Shown piece after piece: positions 1 through 5,431 of a stretch of DNA of 5,487 bases. A model generated the notes under the pieces. The model ran no database searches, had not been told where the DNA came from, and saw nothing but the letters and a program-made list of their open reading frames with translations. The DNA comes from Vibrio sp. (GTDB lineage: Bacteria > Pseudomonadota > Gammaproteobacteria > Enterobacterales > Vibrionaceae): assembly GCA_007124475.1 (NCBI GenBank), contig SLFB01000023.1:1-5487 (forward strand), written 5' to 3'. Within the stretch, counting starts at the first letter, position 1. Every line of letters starts with the position of its first letter. A program made the translations under genes and the position numbers.

Positions 1-125
1 TCATGGGGAGTATGAGAGCCATCCGTGGCTCTCACCACAGGCCAGCCTACGGCTGTTCAAATTTGTTCCAGACAAATTTGTCACTCACTTGCCGCCTACC
101 TGCAACTCCAAGTTGTTTGGGTATA
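1..125 (+). repeat. Dispersed multi-hairpin repeat, copy 1 (cut by left edge)
   Basis: Bases 13-125 match 4335-4447 over 113 nt without gaps, with 11 differences by my count (about 90% identity). Weaker similarity continues to base 2, so the copy probably starts left of the window. It is built of consecutive small hairpins: TGAGAGCCA/TGGCTCTCA with loop TCCG (13-34), CAGCC/GGCTG with loop TAC (43-55), AAATTTGT/ACAAATTT with loop TCCAG (59-79) and CAACT/AGTTG with loop CCA (103-115). It ends at TTTGGGTATA, after which the two copies diverge. There is no transposase and no U-tract. I recognise it as the kind of non-coding intergenic repeat seen in Vibrio-type genomes but know no standard name for it. 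Confidence 0.8.
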
Positions 126-333
126 TGAGGCTCACTTATTATATGACCAACAAATATGGAAAATAAAAATGCAACTTTAAGTGGTTATTATGTTGCTAGT
201 GTGACCAGGGCTATGAGTTCAACAGTTTGTTGATTTTTGGGCGCTAAAGATGCTAATAGGCATTTGAGTTTTTAAACAAAACCGATAAAGTAATAGACAA
301 CCGATTTCATTTTGGTCAGAAAACTACGGATAG

Positions 334-373
334 TATCGTCATCCCCCAATCTGACAGCTCTGACATGACGATA
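334..373. repeat. 9-bp inverted repeat (possible hairpin or operator)
   Basis: TATCGTCAT (334-342) is the perfect reverse complement of ATGACGATA (365-373). The 22-nt interval contains the direct repeat CTGACA (351-356 and 360-365), whose second copy runs into the right arm. No T-run follows, so it is not an intrinsic terminator. It could be a structured element of a long glgC 5' UTR or a binding site for a dimeric protein. The symmetry is seen directly; the function is inference. Confidence 0.45.
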
Positions 374-483
374 TGCCTAGATAACTTTAAGGCAGCCACT
401 TTTTAGCACAGCTTGTGATTGTAAACTCCACTCACCACCCCATGGTGGAGCTCCAAAGCAAACGATTGCTTTTAGTCGGCGAC

Positions 484-512
484 TTAAAGTCAGGTATAAC
501 AATACATATAAC
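484..512 (+). promoter_or_regulatory. Possible glgC promoter boxes
   Basis: Two TATAAC hexamers (495-500 and 507-512, each 5 of 6 to the sigma70 -10 consensus) lie 24-41 nt before the glgC start. The downstream one has TTAAAG (484-489) at a 17-nt spacing as a weak -35, lying inside the palindrome GACTTAAAGTC (481-491). The upstream one has no good -35 at normal spacing. A promoter relying on an activator, or one located further upstream, is equally possible. Confidence 0.25.
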
Positions 513-535
513 CACATTGAAATGGAGAACAACAC

Positions 536-1753
536 ATGACCGGTGTACTAGGAATGATTCTCGCTGGCGGCGAAGGTTCAAGATTGAAACCTTTAACCGA
601 AACGCGCACTAAACCAGCGGTGCCATTTGGTGGCAGCTACCGCTTAATAGACTTCGCGTTAAATAACTTTGTGAATGCTGATTTATTGCGGATTTATGTT
701 CTCACTCAATTTAAATCTCAGTCTCTATATTTACATATGAAGAAAGGCTGGAATGTCTCGAGCCTTCGCGGCAGCTTTATTGACTCGATCCCAGCGCAAA
801 TGCGTGATGGTAAACGCTGGTACGAGGGGACGGCCGATGCTATCTACCAGAACATTCGATTTATTGAAATATCTGAAGCTGATGATGTATGCATTTTTGG
901 ATCGGATCATATCTATAAAATGGATATTCGGCAGATGCTCGATTTTCATCGCCGAAAAGCGGCCAAATTGACGGTGTCGGCTATTCGTATGCCATTGTCT
1001 CAAGCCTCTCAATTTGGCGTTATTGAAGTTGATGAAAACGGAAAGATGATAGGATTTGAAGAAAAGCCATCACAGCCTAAATCCATGCCTGGAGAGCCTG
1101 AGTGGGCTTTGGTTTCAATGGGCAATTATATTTTTGACAGCAAAACCTTATGCCGAGAGTTGCGTGAAGATGCGGCAAATGAGCAGTCGAGCCATGATTT
1201 TGGCAAAGATATTATTCCGAAAATGTTCCCGCAAGGTGATGTATTCGTTTATGATTTTTCAACCAACGTTATTAAAGGCGAGACAAACGAAGCGTACTGG
1301 CGTGATGTCGGCACTATAGAGTCTTATTGGTCAGCCCATATGGACTTATTAGAACAAGATGCTCCATTTTCACTTTATAATCGCAGCTGGCCTTTACATA
1401 CCCATTACCCACCATTACCTCCTGCGACATTTGTTAATGAAGGTGAGAAAAAAGTATGCATTACTGATAGTTTAATTTCAGCTGGCAGTTACATCAAAGG
1501 TTCAAAAGTTTATAAATCTGTATTGGGTTTTAGAACTAATATTGGTGCGGGCTCGTGGATCAGTGAGTCAATTATCCTAGGAGCTGTAAAAATTGGTGCC
1601 GGTTGTACTATTAAAAGGGTGATTATTGATAAAGACGTTGAAATTGCCCCAGGCACTGTCATCGGTGAAGATTTACAGCTTGATAGACAACGTTTTCATG
1701 TTTCAGATGAGGGGATTGTCGTTATAGCAAAAGGAGCGAAAGTTGGATTCTAA
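536..1753 (+). CDS. glgC: Glucose-1-phosphate adenylyltransferase (ADP-glucose pyrophosphorylase)
   Basis: GlgC makes ADP-glucose and pyrophosphate from ATP and glucose-1-phosphate, the rate-controlling step of bacterial glycogen synthesis in the cytoplasm; the family is tetrameric. The 405-residue product has the nucleotidyltransferase signature LAGGEGSRLKPLT (residues 9-21), KPAVPFGG (26-33), WYEGTADA (95-102), SDHIYKMD (123-130) with D124 matching the E. coli catalytic Asp142, FEEKP (174-178) with K177 matching the glucose-1-phosphate Lys195, SHDFGKDIIPK (219-229) and WRDVGT (255-260). Hexapeptide-like repeats of the C-terminal beta-helix fill about 305-380. The ATG has GGAGA seven bases upstream (524-528). 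The protein lacks about 16 N-terminal residues of the E. coli enzyme, and the E. coli activator lysine K39 aligns with T23. It is the first gene of an operon with glgA, overlapping it. Family and function are secure; allosteric behaviour is not readable. Confidence 0.97.
   Translation: MTGVLGMILAGGEGSRLKPLTETRTKPAVPFGGSYRLIDFALNNFVNADLLRIYVLTQFKSQSLYLHMKKGWNVSSLRGSFIDSIPAQMRDGKRWYEGTADAIYQNIRFIEISEADDVCIFGSDHIYKMDIRQMLDFHRRKAAKLTVSAIRMPLSQASQFGVIEVDENGKMIGFEEKPSQPKSMPGEPEWALVSMGNYIFDSKTLCRELREDAANEQSSHDFGKDIIPKMFPQGDVFVYDFSTNVIKGETNEAYWRDVGTIESYWSAHMDLLEQDAPFSLYNRSWPLHTHYPPLPPATFVNEGEKKVCITDSLISAGSYIKGSKVYKSVLGFRTNIGAGSWISESIILGAVKIGAGCTIKRVIIDKDVEIAPGTVIGEDLQLDRQRFHVSDEGIVVIAKGAKVGF
1732..1745 (+). 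promoter_or_regulatory. Shine-Dalgarno that points to a TTG start for glgA
   Basis: AGGAG at 1732-1736, inside the last codons of glgC, lies six bases before TTG 1743 and 27 bases before the first in-frame ATG at 1764. No comparable Shine-Dalgarno precedes the ATG. Spacing therefore favours initiation at TTG, with glgA translation coupled to glgC termination at 1751-1753. Confidence 0.65.
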
Positions 1754-3209
1754 TCTTGATTCAATGAATATCTGGTATGTAGTGTCGGAAGTTGAAGGTG
1801 TGGTGAAAAGTGGCGGTTTAGCTGATGTGGCTAAAGCGCTACCAAAAGCACTGCAAGAATTAGGTCACCAGGTAGCCATAGTGCTACCTGCTTACCGCTC
1901 TGTACCAGAACTGTTTTCCTTACCGATTATACTTGAGGCTGAACTGACTCATTGGCCTCATACTCCTTACTGTGTTCGGAAAGGCATGGTGGATAATGTA
2001 GATATTTACTTTATCGATTGTAATACATACTTTGATCGCCCCGAGCTCTATGGGGAGCATAATCAAGCCTATGCAGATAATGGTGAAAGGTTTGGCTTTT
2101 TTTCGGCAGCTTGTCTGGATGTTTTACCTAAATTAGATATAAAGCCTACCATCATTCATGCCAATGACTGGCATACCGCTTTAGTGCCTTTTTTATTGAA
2201 AAAACGTTATCGGCAAGACCCATACTTTTCCGGTATTAAATCGGTCCTTACCGTTCATAATGCCATTTTTAAAGGTATTTTTTCTTATCATCAATTAGAA
2301 GTCATTCCTGAACTAAAATTATCAGGTTTGGAGTTTTTACAATATGGTCATGACCATGTCAGCATGCTGCGCGCTGGTCTCGCCTTTGCTGATAAAATTA
2401 ATGCGGTCAGCCCCAACTACGCATCAGAATTATTAACCCCCCTTGGTTCACACGGTTTGGTGGATGATTTTGTTCGTCGTGCACGGGATTTACATGGCAT
2501 AGTGAACGGCTGTGATTATTCAGAGTGGGACCCTCAAACGGATAGATTTTTACCTCAGACTTACTTGCCGCAAGCTGAATCACTTCAGGCGGGAAAATTA
2601 GCCAGTAAATGCTTATTACAACAGGAGCTAAATCTTCCTCAACATGAGATACCTATGTTCGGCATGGTGTGTCGTTTAACTCATCAGAAAGGTTTTCATT
2701 ACCTTTTACCGATCCTAGAAAGCTTTTTGCGTAATCAAGTTCAGGTGGTTATTGTTGGAACCGGTGAACCAGAAATTGCGGCTACGTTACATAAAATGGC
2801 GCAACAATATGGTGATAAATTGGCCTTTGTCGAAACCTATAACAACCGTCTCGCTCATCTGGTTGAAGCTGGCTCTGATTTTTTCTTAATGCCATCTGAA
2901 TTTGAAGCCTGCGGTCTGAATCAAATTTATAGCATGGCTTATGGTACTTTACCTATCGTGAGAGAAGTTGGCGGGTTAAAAGATACGGTACAAGATTATG
3001 ATAAATTTCCAGAGTATGCGACGGGCTTTAGTTTTCAAGAGCCCTCAGCCACTTCATTGCTGATTTGTATGCAAAGAGCTTTACTGTTTTATCTACAACA
3101 ACCTGATGAAATGCTTCGTATTCAATTAAGAGCAATGCAGCAAGATTTTTCTTGGATAGATTCAGCAAAAGAATACGTTAAGATGTATCGTATGGCTGTA
3201 TTTGATTGA
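1743..3209 (+). CDS. glgA: Glycogen synthase (ADP-glucose, GT5 family)
   Basis: GlgA transfers glucose from ADP-glucose to the non-reducing end of an alpha-1,4-glucan, using the product of the upstream glgC. It has the GT-B fold: an N-terminal starch-synthase domain (about 9-260) with KSGGLADV (22-29; K22 matches E. coli K15), HANDWH (139-144) and TVHN (170-173; H172 matches H161), and a C-terminal domain (about 300-485) with RLTHQKG (311-317; R311 and K316 match R300 and K305), SEFEACGLNQ (385-394; E388 matches E377) and GTLPIVREVGGLKDTV (401-416). At 488 residues it is slightly longer than the E. coli enzyme (477). The start is TTG at 1743, chosen for its Shine-Dalgarno; family homology begins at MNIWYVVSE (residue 8), so ATG 1764 (481 residues) is the alternative. 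It overlaps glgC by 11 bases. The usual Pro of the FEPCG motif is Ala (FEACG). All catalytic residues I can check are present. Confidence 0.96.
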   Translation: MDSNLDSMNIWYVVSEVEGVVKSGGLADVAKALPKALQELGHQVAIVLPAYRSVPELFSLPIILEAELTHWPHTPYCVRKGMVDNVDIYFIDCNTYFDRPELYGEHNQAYADNGERFGFFSAACLDVLPKLDIKPTIIHANDWHTALVPFLLKKRYRQDPYFSGIKSVLTVHNAIFKGIFSYHQLEVIPELKLSGLEFLQYGHDHVSMLRAGLAFADKINAVSPNYASELLTPLGSHGLVDDFVRRARDLHGIVNGCDYSEWDPQTDRFLPQTYLPQAESLQAGKLASKCLLQQELNLPQHEIPMFGMVCRLTHQKGFHYLLPILESFLRNQVQVVIVGTGEPEIAATLHKMAQQYGDKLAFVETYNNRLAHLVEAGSDFFLMPSEFEACGLNQIYSMAYGTLPIVREVGGLKDTVQDYDKFPEYATGFSFQEPSATSLLICMQRALLFYLQQPDEMLRIQLRAMQQDFSWIDSAKEYVKMYRMAVFD

Positions 3210-3226
3210 TTCAGCTTATAGCTGAA
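3210..3226 (+). other. Small hairpin directly after the glgA stop
   Basis: TTCAGCT/AGCTGAA with loop TAT forms a perfect 7-bp hairpin immediately after the glgA TGA. No T-run follows, so it is not a terminator itself. It could protect the 3' end of the operon mRNA. A second, looser inverted pair, AATTGAG (3229-3235) and CTCAATT (3253-3259), follows. Confidence 0.35.
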
Positions 3227-3304
3227 CCAATTGAGGTTGTAACTAAGCAGAGCTCAATTTAAAGGTGTATTTAGATTATTTGGCTGTGGTTTGATGATGT
3301 CTAG

Positions 3305-3332
3305 CCGCTAACGTAATGTTAGCGGTGTTTTT
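3305..3332 (+). terminator. Intrinsic terminator of the glgCA operon
   Basis: CCGCTAAC (3305-3312) and GTTAGCGG (3318-3325) form a perfect 8-bp stem with a 5-nt loop, followed by TG and five T's (3328-3332). It lies about 95 bases after the glgA stop and separates the operon from the next gene. There is no A-run on its left side, so it should act only on the + strand. Confidence 0.85.
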
Positions 3333-3443
3333 CAAGCTAGTGGAAAGCGAAATATCAATAGTTTTTTACAACAAATAGCCATTATTTAACACAAAAACAT
3401 GCTAATCTTTAGGTACATTAGCTTTCAATGTTTTGTGGTACCC

Positions 3444-4241
3444 ATGTCTCAGTCGCTATTATTTCATAAGATGTATAAACACCCTACTAGTTCAGAATGG
3501 GTGGTATTTGTCCATGGCGCTGGCGGAAGTTCATCCATTTGGTTTAAACAGATTAAGGCTTATAAGCAACATTTCAATTTATTGTTTATTGATCTGCGTG
3601 GCCACGGTAAATCCCATCGATTAATTAAAGATCTGATCGCGAACCGCTATACCTTTAAAGAAGTAACTCTTGACGTGTTGAAGGTGTTAGATCATTTGAA
3701 AATATCATCTGCCCACTTTGTGGGTATGTCTTTAGGCACGATTATTGTTCGTAATATTGCGGAATTATCCGTACAACGTGTACGTTCTATGGTGCTCGGT
3801 GGCGCGGTAACGCGTTTGAATACCAGTTCACAACTCTTGGTGAAACTAGGTCATTTAAGTAAACATATTATTCCTTATATGTGGTTATATCGACTGTTTG
3901 CTTATATCGTTATGCCACAGAGAAGCCAAAAAGAGTCACGAAACCTCTTTGTCCGAGAAGCAAAAAAACTCTGCCAGCAAGAGTTTAAGCGTTGGTTTAC
4001 ATTAACCGCAGAAGTTAACCCGCTTATGCGTTATTTTAAAGATCGAGAGTTGCCAATCCCAACGCTTTACTTGATGGGGGAGCGCGATTATATGTTTATT
4101 CAGCCAGTGCGAGAGATGGTTGCCGCGCATCAGAAGAGTGAGTTAATGGAATTGCCTGATTGCGGCCATGTCTGTAATGTTGAACAGTCTGAACTTTTTA
4201 ATCAACTTTCCATACAGTTTATTCAAAAGCAGAGTGGTTAG
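3444..4241 (+). CDS. Alpha/beta-fold hydrolase, substrate unknown
   Basis: A probably cytoplasmic alpha/beta-hydrolase of 265 residues from ATG 3444. The canonical elements appear in order (residues counted from this start): the oxyanion-hole loop VHGAGG (23-28), DLRGHGKS (50-57), the nucleophile elbow GMSLG (94-98, Ser96), the acid in GERD (213-216, Asp215) and the base in CGHVCN (240-245, His242). The triad is complete, so an active serine hydrolase (esterase, lactonase or similar) is expected; the substrate cannot be told. A helical cap segment lies at about 120-190. An in-frame ATG at 3399 would add 15 residues (MLIFRYISFQCFVVP), which do not look like family sequence; neither start has a good Shine-Dalgarno, and GTGG at 3435-3438 is the best for 3444. 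The terminator at 3305-3332 separates it from glgA, so it probably has its own promoter, though I see no convincing one. It converges on tfoY. Confidence 0.88.
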   Translation: MSQSLLFHKMYKHPTSSEWVVFVHGAGGSSSIWFKQIKAYKQHFNLLFIDLRGHGKSHRLIKDLIANRYTFKEVTLDVLKVLDHLKISSAHFVGMSLGTIIVRNIAELSVQRVRSMVLGGAVTRLNTSSQLLVKLGHLSKHIIPYMWLYRLFAYIVMPQRSQKESRNLFVREAKKLCQQEFKRWFTLTAEVNPLMRYFKDRELPIPTLYLMGERDYMFIQPVREMVAAHQKSELMELPDCGHVCNVEQSELFNQLSIQFIQKQSG

Positions 4242-4301
4242 TAGTATTGAATGATGAGAATGATCCTGCGAGCACAGAGGATGATACCTTCCTTCACCCC
4301 C

Positions 4302-4447
4302 AATCCTATAAGCCTGTCTGTGCTTATGGGATTATGACAACCATCCGTGGCTGTCATCAAAGGTCAGCCTACGGCTGTTCAAAGTTGTCCCAGACAAATT
4401 TGTCACTCACTTGCCGTCTACCTACAACTCCAAGTTATTTGGGTATA
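4302..4447 (+). repeat. Dispersed multi-hairpin repeat, copy 2
   Basis: Second copy of the element at 1-125, in the same orientation, in the gap between two convergent genes. Its left part is complete here and adds a further hairpin: AATCCTATAAG (4302-4312) with CTTATGGGATT (4323-4333), 11 pairs including one G-T wobble and a 10-nt loop. Then follow TGACAACCA/TGGCTGTCA (4335-4356, one mismatch), CAGCC/GGCTG (4365-4377), AAAGTTGT/ACAAATTT (4381-4401, one mismatch) and AACT/AGTT (4426-4436). It ends at GGGTATA, 13 bases before the tfoY stop. An 82-codon open frame crosses it (4247-4495), but its translation mostly follows the repeat and I do not call it a gene. No U-tract is present on either side, so a terminator role is not shown. 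Confidence 0.85.
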
Positions 4448-4460
4448 AATGTATTGATTG

Positions 4461-5051
4461 TTATATACTTTTTTTCAGTTCTTCTCGCCGCTTGACTGGA
4501 ATGACGGACCAGTGTTTCCCCTCAATAGCGCCCTCTAAAGCCCAGAGCAGTTCTACGTTAATCTCGGCAGAGTGGCTTTGGCGAATGGCTTGAAACGCCG
4601 CAACGGCACCTTTAGCTTGCAGTTGTTCCACTGAGTGGATACCTGCTTTTTTGAGCATCCGTTCAGTCGCTAAACGTAAATTGGGTAAGTCTTTTAATCG
4701 AGTGGGTTTGGCTTGTGCTTGCTGCTCTCGCTCTGCTTGGGCATTACATAGTGCTAATTTTGCTTCTTCAAGTAATGTTGTGAGATCACCAGATAAATCA
4801 AATTCAGGAAAAGCAAAATATTTGGTAACCACTGGAAACCCACGTTTTTTATAAACGTACGGCTGATATCCTTGTTGGTTAAATCTGAGTGCAGTTTCAT
4901 CATTAGCGCGAAGGTGTAATTGATTTTTTACCACCAACGCAAACATAGTATCATCAACAAAGATGCCAAACCCACCAAACATAGAGCGTGATTTGACTTG
5001 ACCAAATTGCTCAAAAAGCCGCATTGAATCTTTTAATATCGGTTTATCCAT
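4461..5051 (-). CDS. tfoY: TfoX/Sxy-family regulator TfoY
   Basis: A 196-residue cytoplasmic regulator with both family domains: TfoX N-terminal (about 5-100, including SMFGGFGIFVDD at 23-34, LHLRAND at 46-52 and the YKKRGFPVVTKYFAFP block at 67-82) and TfoX C-terminal (about 117-190, with LKDLPNLRLATERMLKKAGI at 119-138 and LLWALEGAIEGKHW at 168-181). A Gln/Ala/Glu-rich linker (102-116) joins them. In V. cholerae there are two paralogues: TfoX, induced by chitin, and TfoY, controlled by c-di-GMP and promoting motility and type VI secretion. The class I c-di-GMP riboswitch in the leader identifies this one as TfoY. The ATG has only a weak Shine-Dalgarno (GAG, 5061-5063, nine bases away), fitting translational control. 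The gene converges on the hydrolase. Confidence 0.93.
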   Translation of the reverse strand: MDKPILKDSMRLFEQFGQVKSRSMFGGFGIFVDDTMFALVVKNQLHLRANDETALRFNQQGYQPYVYKKRGFPVVTKYFAFPEFDLSGDLTTLLEEAKLALCNAQAEREQQAQAKPTRLKDLPNLRLATERMLKKAGIHSVEQLQAKGAVAAFQAIRQSHSAEINVELLWALEGAIEGKHWSVIPVKRREELKKSI

Positions 5052-5154
5052 ACTGCATTTCTCGATTTGTTAAGCACTTGCCCACAAAAACAGGCCGAGA
5101 AAATAGTAAACCAGTTACGCGGTAGGAAACAGCGTACTTGATGAATTACTACTT
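5052..5154 (-). promoter_or_regulatory. Predicted expression platform of the tfoY riboswitch
   Basis: This is the segment between the aptamer and the tfoY ATG. In RNA sense, TTTCTCG (forward 5096-5102) is the perfect complement of CGAGAAA (5058-5064), which contains the only Shine-Dalgarno-like bases; pairing would hide the ribosome site. GCCT (5092-5095), adjacent to the 5' strand, can pair with GGGC (5080-5083). Upstream, TACGC (5132-5136) and GCGTA (5116-5120) form a 5-bp stem whose 11-nt loop contains CCTACC (5121-5126), complementary to GGTAGG of the aptamer (5175-5180). No hairpin with a T-run after it is visible, which argues for translational rather than transcriptional control. For the V. 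cholerae Vc2 RNA, ligand-dependent masking of a distant ribosome site has been described. The pairings are read by eye, not computed. Confidence 0.55.
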
Positions 5155-5248
5155 TGTCATCGGCAACCCCGCTACCTACCATATGATGATGGTTTAGGCC
5201 GGAGGCTTTGCGTCCCATTTTTTCAAATGGTTTGCCCTGTGCGTGACA
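5155..5248 (-). ncRNA. Class I cyclic-di-GMP riboswitch aptamer (GEMM-I, Vc2-like)
   Basis: Read on the - strand, the sequence follows the Vc2 aptamer almost base for base: CACGCACAGGGCAAACC (5229-5245), the hairpin CCATTT-GAAA-AAATGG (5215-5230) with the conserved GNRA tetraloop, GGGACGCAAAGCCTCCGG (5199-5216), the receptor-side GGCCTAAACC (5191-5200), a hairpin ACCAT/ATGGT with a 6-nt loop (5178-5193) and GGTAGGTAGCGGGGTT (5165-5180). TGTCA (5244-5248) and TGACA (5155-5159) can close the structure. These blocks contain the positions that contact c-di-GMP in the known Vc2 structure. The aptamer ends about 100 bases before tfoY and starts about a dozen bases after the predicted transcription start. 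The loop of the second hairpin (CATCAT) and parts of the stems differ from Vc2 while pairing is kept. Confidence 0.95.
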
Positions 5249-5267
5249 CATTTAATTTCAAGCCGTT

Positions 5268-5296
5268 AGTATAGCTAGGAAAAATAGAATAAACAA
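5268..5296 (-). promoter_or_regulatory. Sigma70-like promoter for the tfoY leader
   Basis: On the - strand, TATACT (5268-5273, 5 of 6 to the -10 consensus) has TTGTTT (5291-5296, 3 of 6 to the -35) at exactly 17 bases. The predicted start near 5261 lies just before the aptamer and gives a leader of about 210 nt. V. cholerae tfoY is reported to have several promoters, so others may exist. Confidence 0.5.
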
Positions 5297-5431
5297 ATTA
5301 TTGAATAAGCATCAAATAAATGCGCTTATCTAACCATAATGAGTAATGTAAGGGAGGTTATTAATAGATTAGAGCACTCTAGGGCCAACAGACCCTAGGA
5401 TAAGCATATTTAATGATGATGATTTTTGAGT
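5297..5431. other. AT-rich intergenic stretch with overlapping palindromes
   Basis: No gene is seen here. TAGAG-CA-CTCTA (5370-5381) and CTAGGG/CCCTAG with an 8-nt loop (5379-5398) overlap by three bases, so only one can form as a hairpin at a time. Neither is followed by a T-run on either strand. They lie about 75-100 bases upstream of the tfoY -35 box and could be regulator sites or 3'-end structures of a gene to the right. Confidence 0.35.

Larger units (their letters stand above)
126..535 (+). other. Long non-coding leader upstream of glgC
   Basis: I find no credible gene in these 410 bases; the open frame starting at 415 runs into glgC in another frame and resembles no protein I know. 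The region holds a 9-bp inverted repeat (334-373), a GC-rich hairpin CCACC-CCAT-GGTGG (about 436-449), the near-perfect palindrome GACTTAAAGTC (481-491) and tandem TATAAC boxes close to glgC. A further promoter-like pair, TTGATT at 230-235 and TGCTAATAG at 251-259, would give a 5' UTR of nearly 270 nt, but its -10 is poor. TGTGA at 415-419 has no partner half-site for CRP. The length suggests regulated expression of glgC, but no specific regulator can be read from it. Confidence 0.5.

Noticed and set aside
1..125. CRISPR or attC-type interpretation of the hairpin-rich repeat
   Set aside because: There is no regular repeat-spacer pattern, no integrase and no attC core sites; the two copies are 4.3 kb apart and behave like a dispersed intergenic element.
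375..404. Possible terminator GCCT/AGGC followed by five T's before glgC
   Set aside because: The stem is only four base pairs with an 11-nt loop, and the T-run starts six bases after it; too weak for an intrinsic terminator or attenuator.
413..440. Possible CRP site near TGTGA (415-419)
   Set aside because: The second half-site is missing at the required 6-base spacing; TCACC occurs only at a wrong distance.
415..612. Open frame of 65 codons before and into glgC
   Set aside because: It overlaps glgC in another frame, has no ribosome site and has no recognisable protein features.
2097..2103. Seven-T run in glgA as a slippage or frameshift site
   Set aside because: The frame continues normally with conserved family sequence on both sides, and no stimulating structure or alternative product is evident.
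4247..4495. Open frame of 82 codons between the hydrolase and tfoY
   Set aside because: Most of it is a translation of the structured repeat (4302-4447), it has no Shine-Dalgarno, and it runs into the 3' end of tfoY on the opposite strand. Frames of this kind arise wherever the repeat occurs.
5033..5251. Open frame of 72 codons on the - strand across the tfoY leader
   Set aside because: It lies almost entirely in the c-di-GMP aptamer and leader, whose sequence is explained by RNA structure, and it overlaps the tfoY start out of frame.
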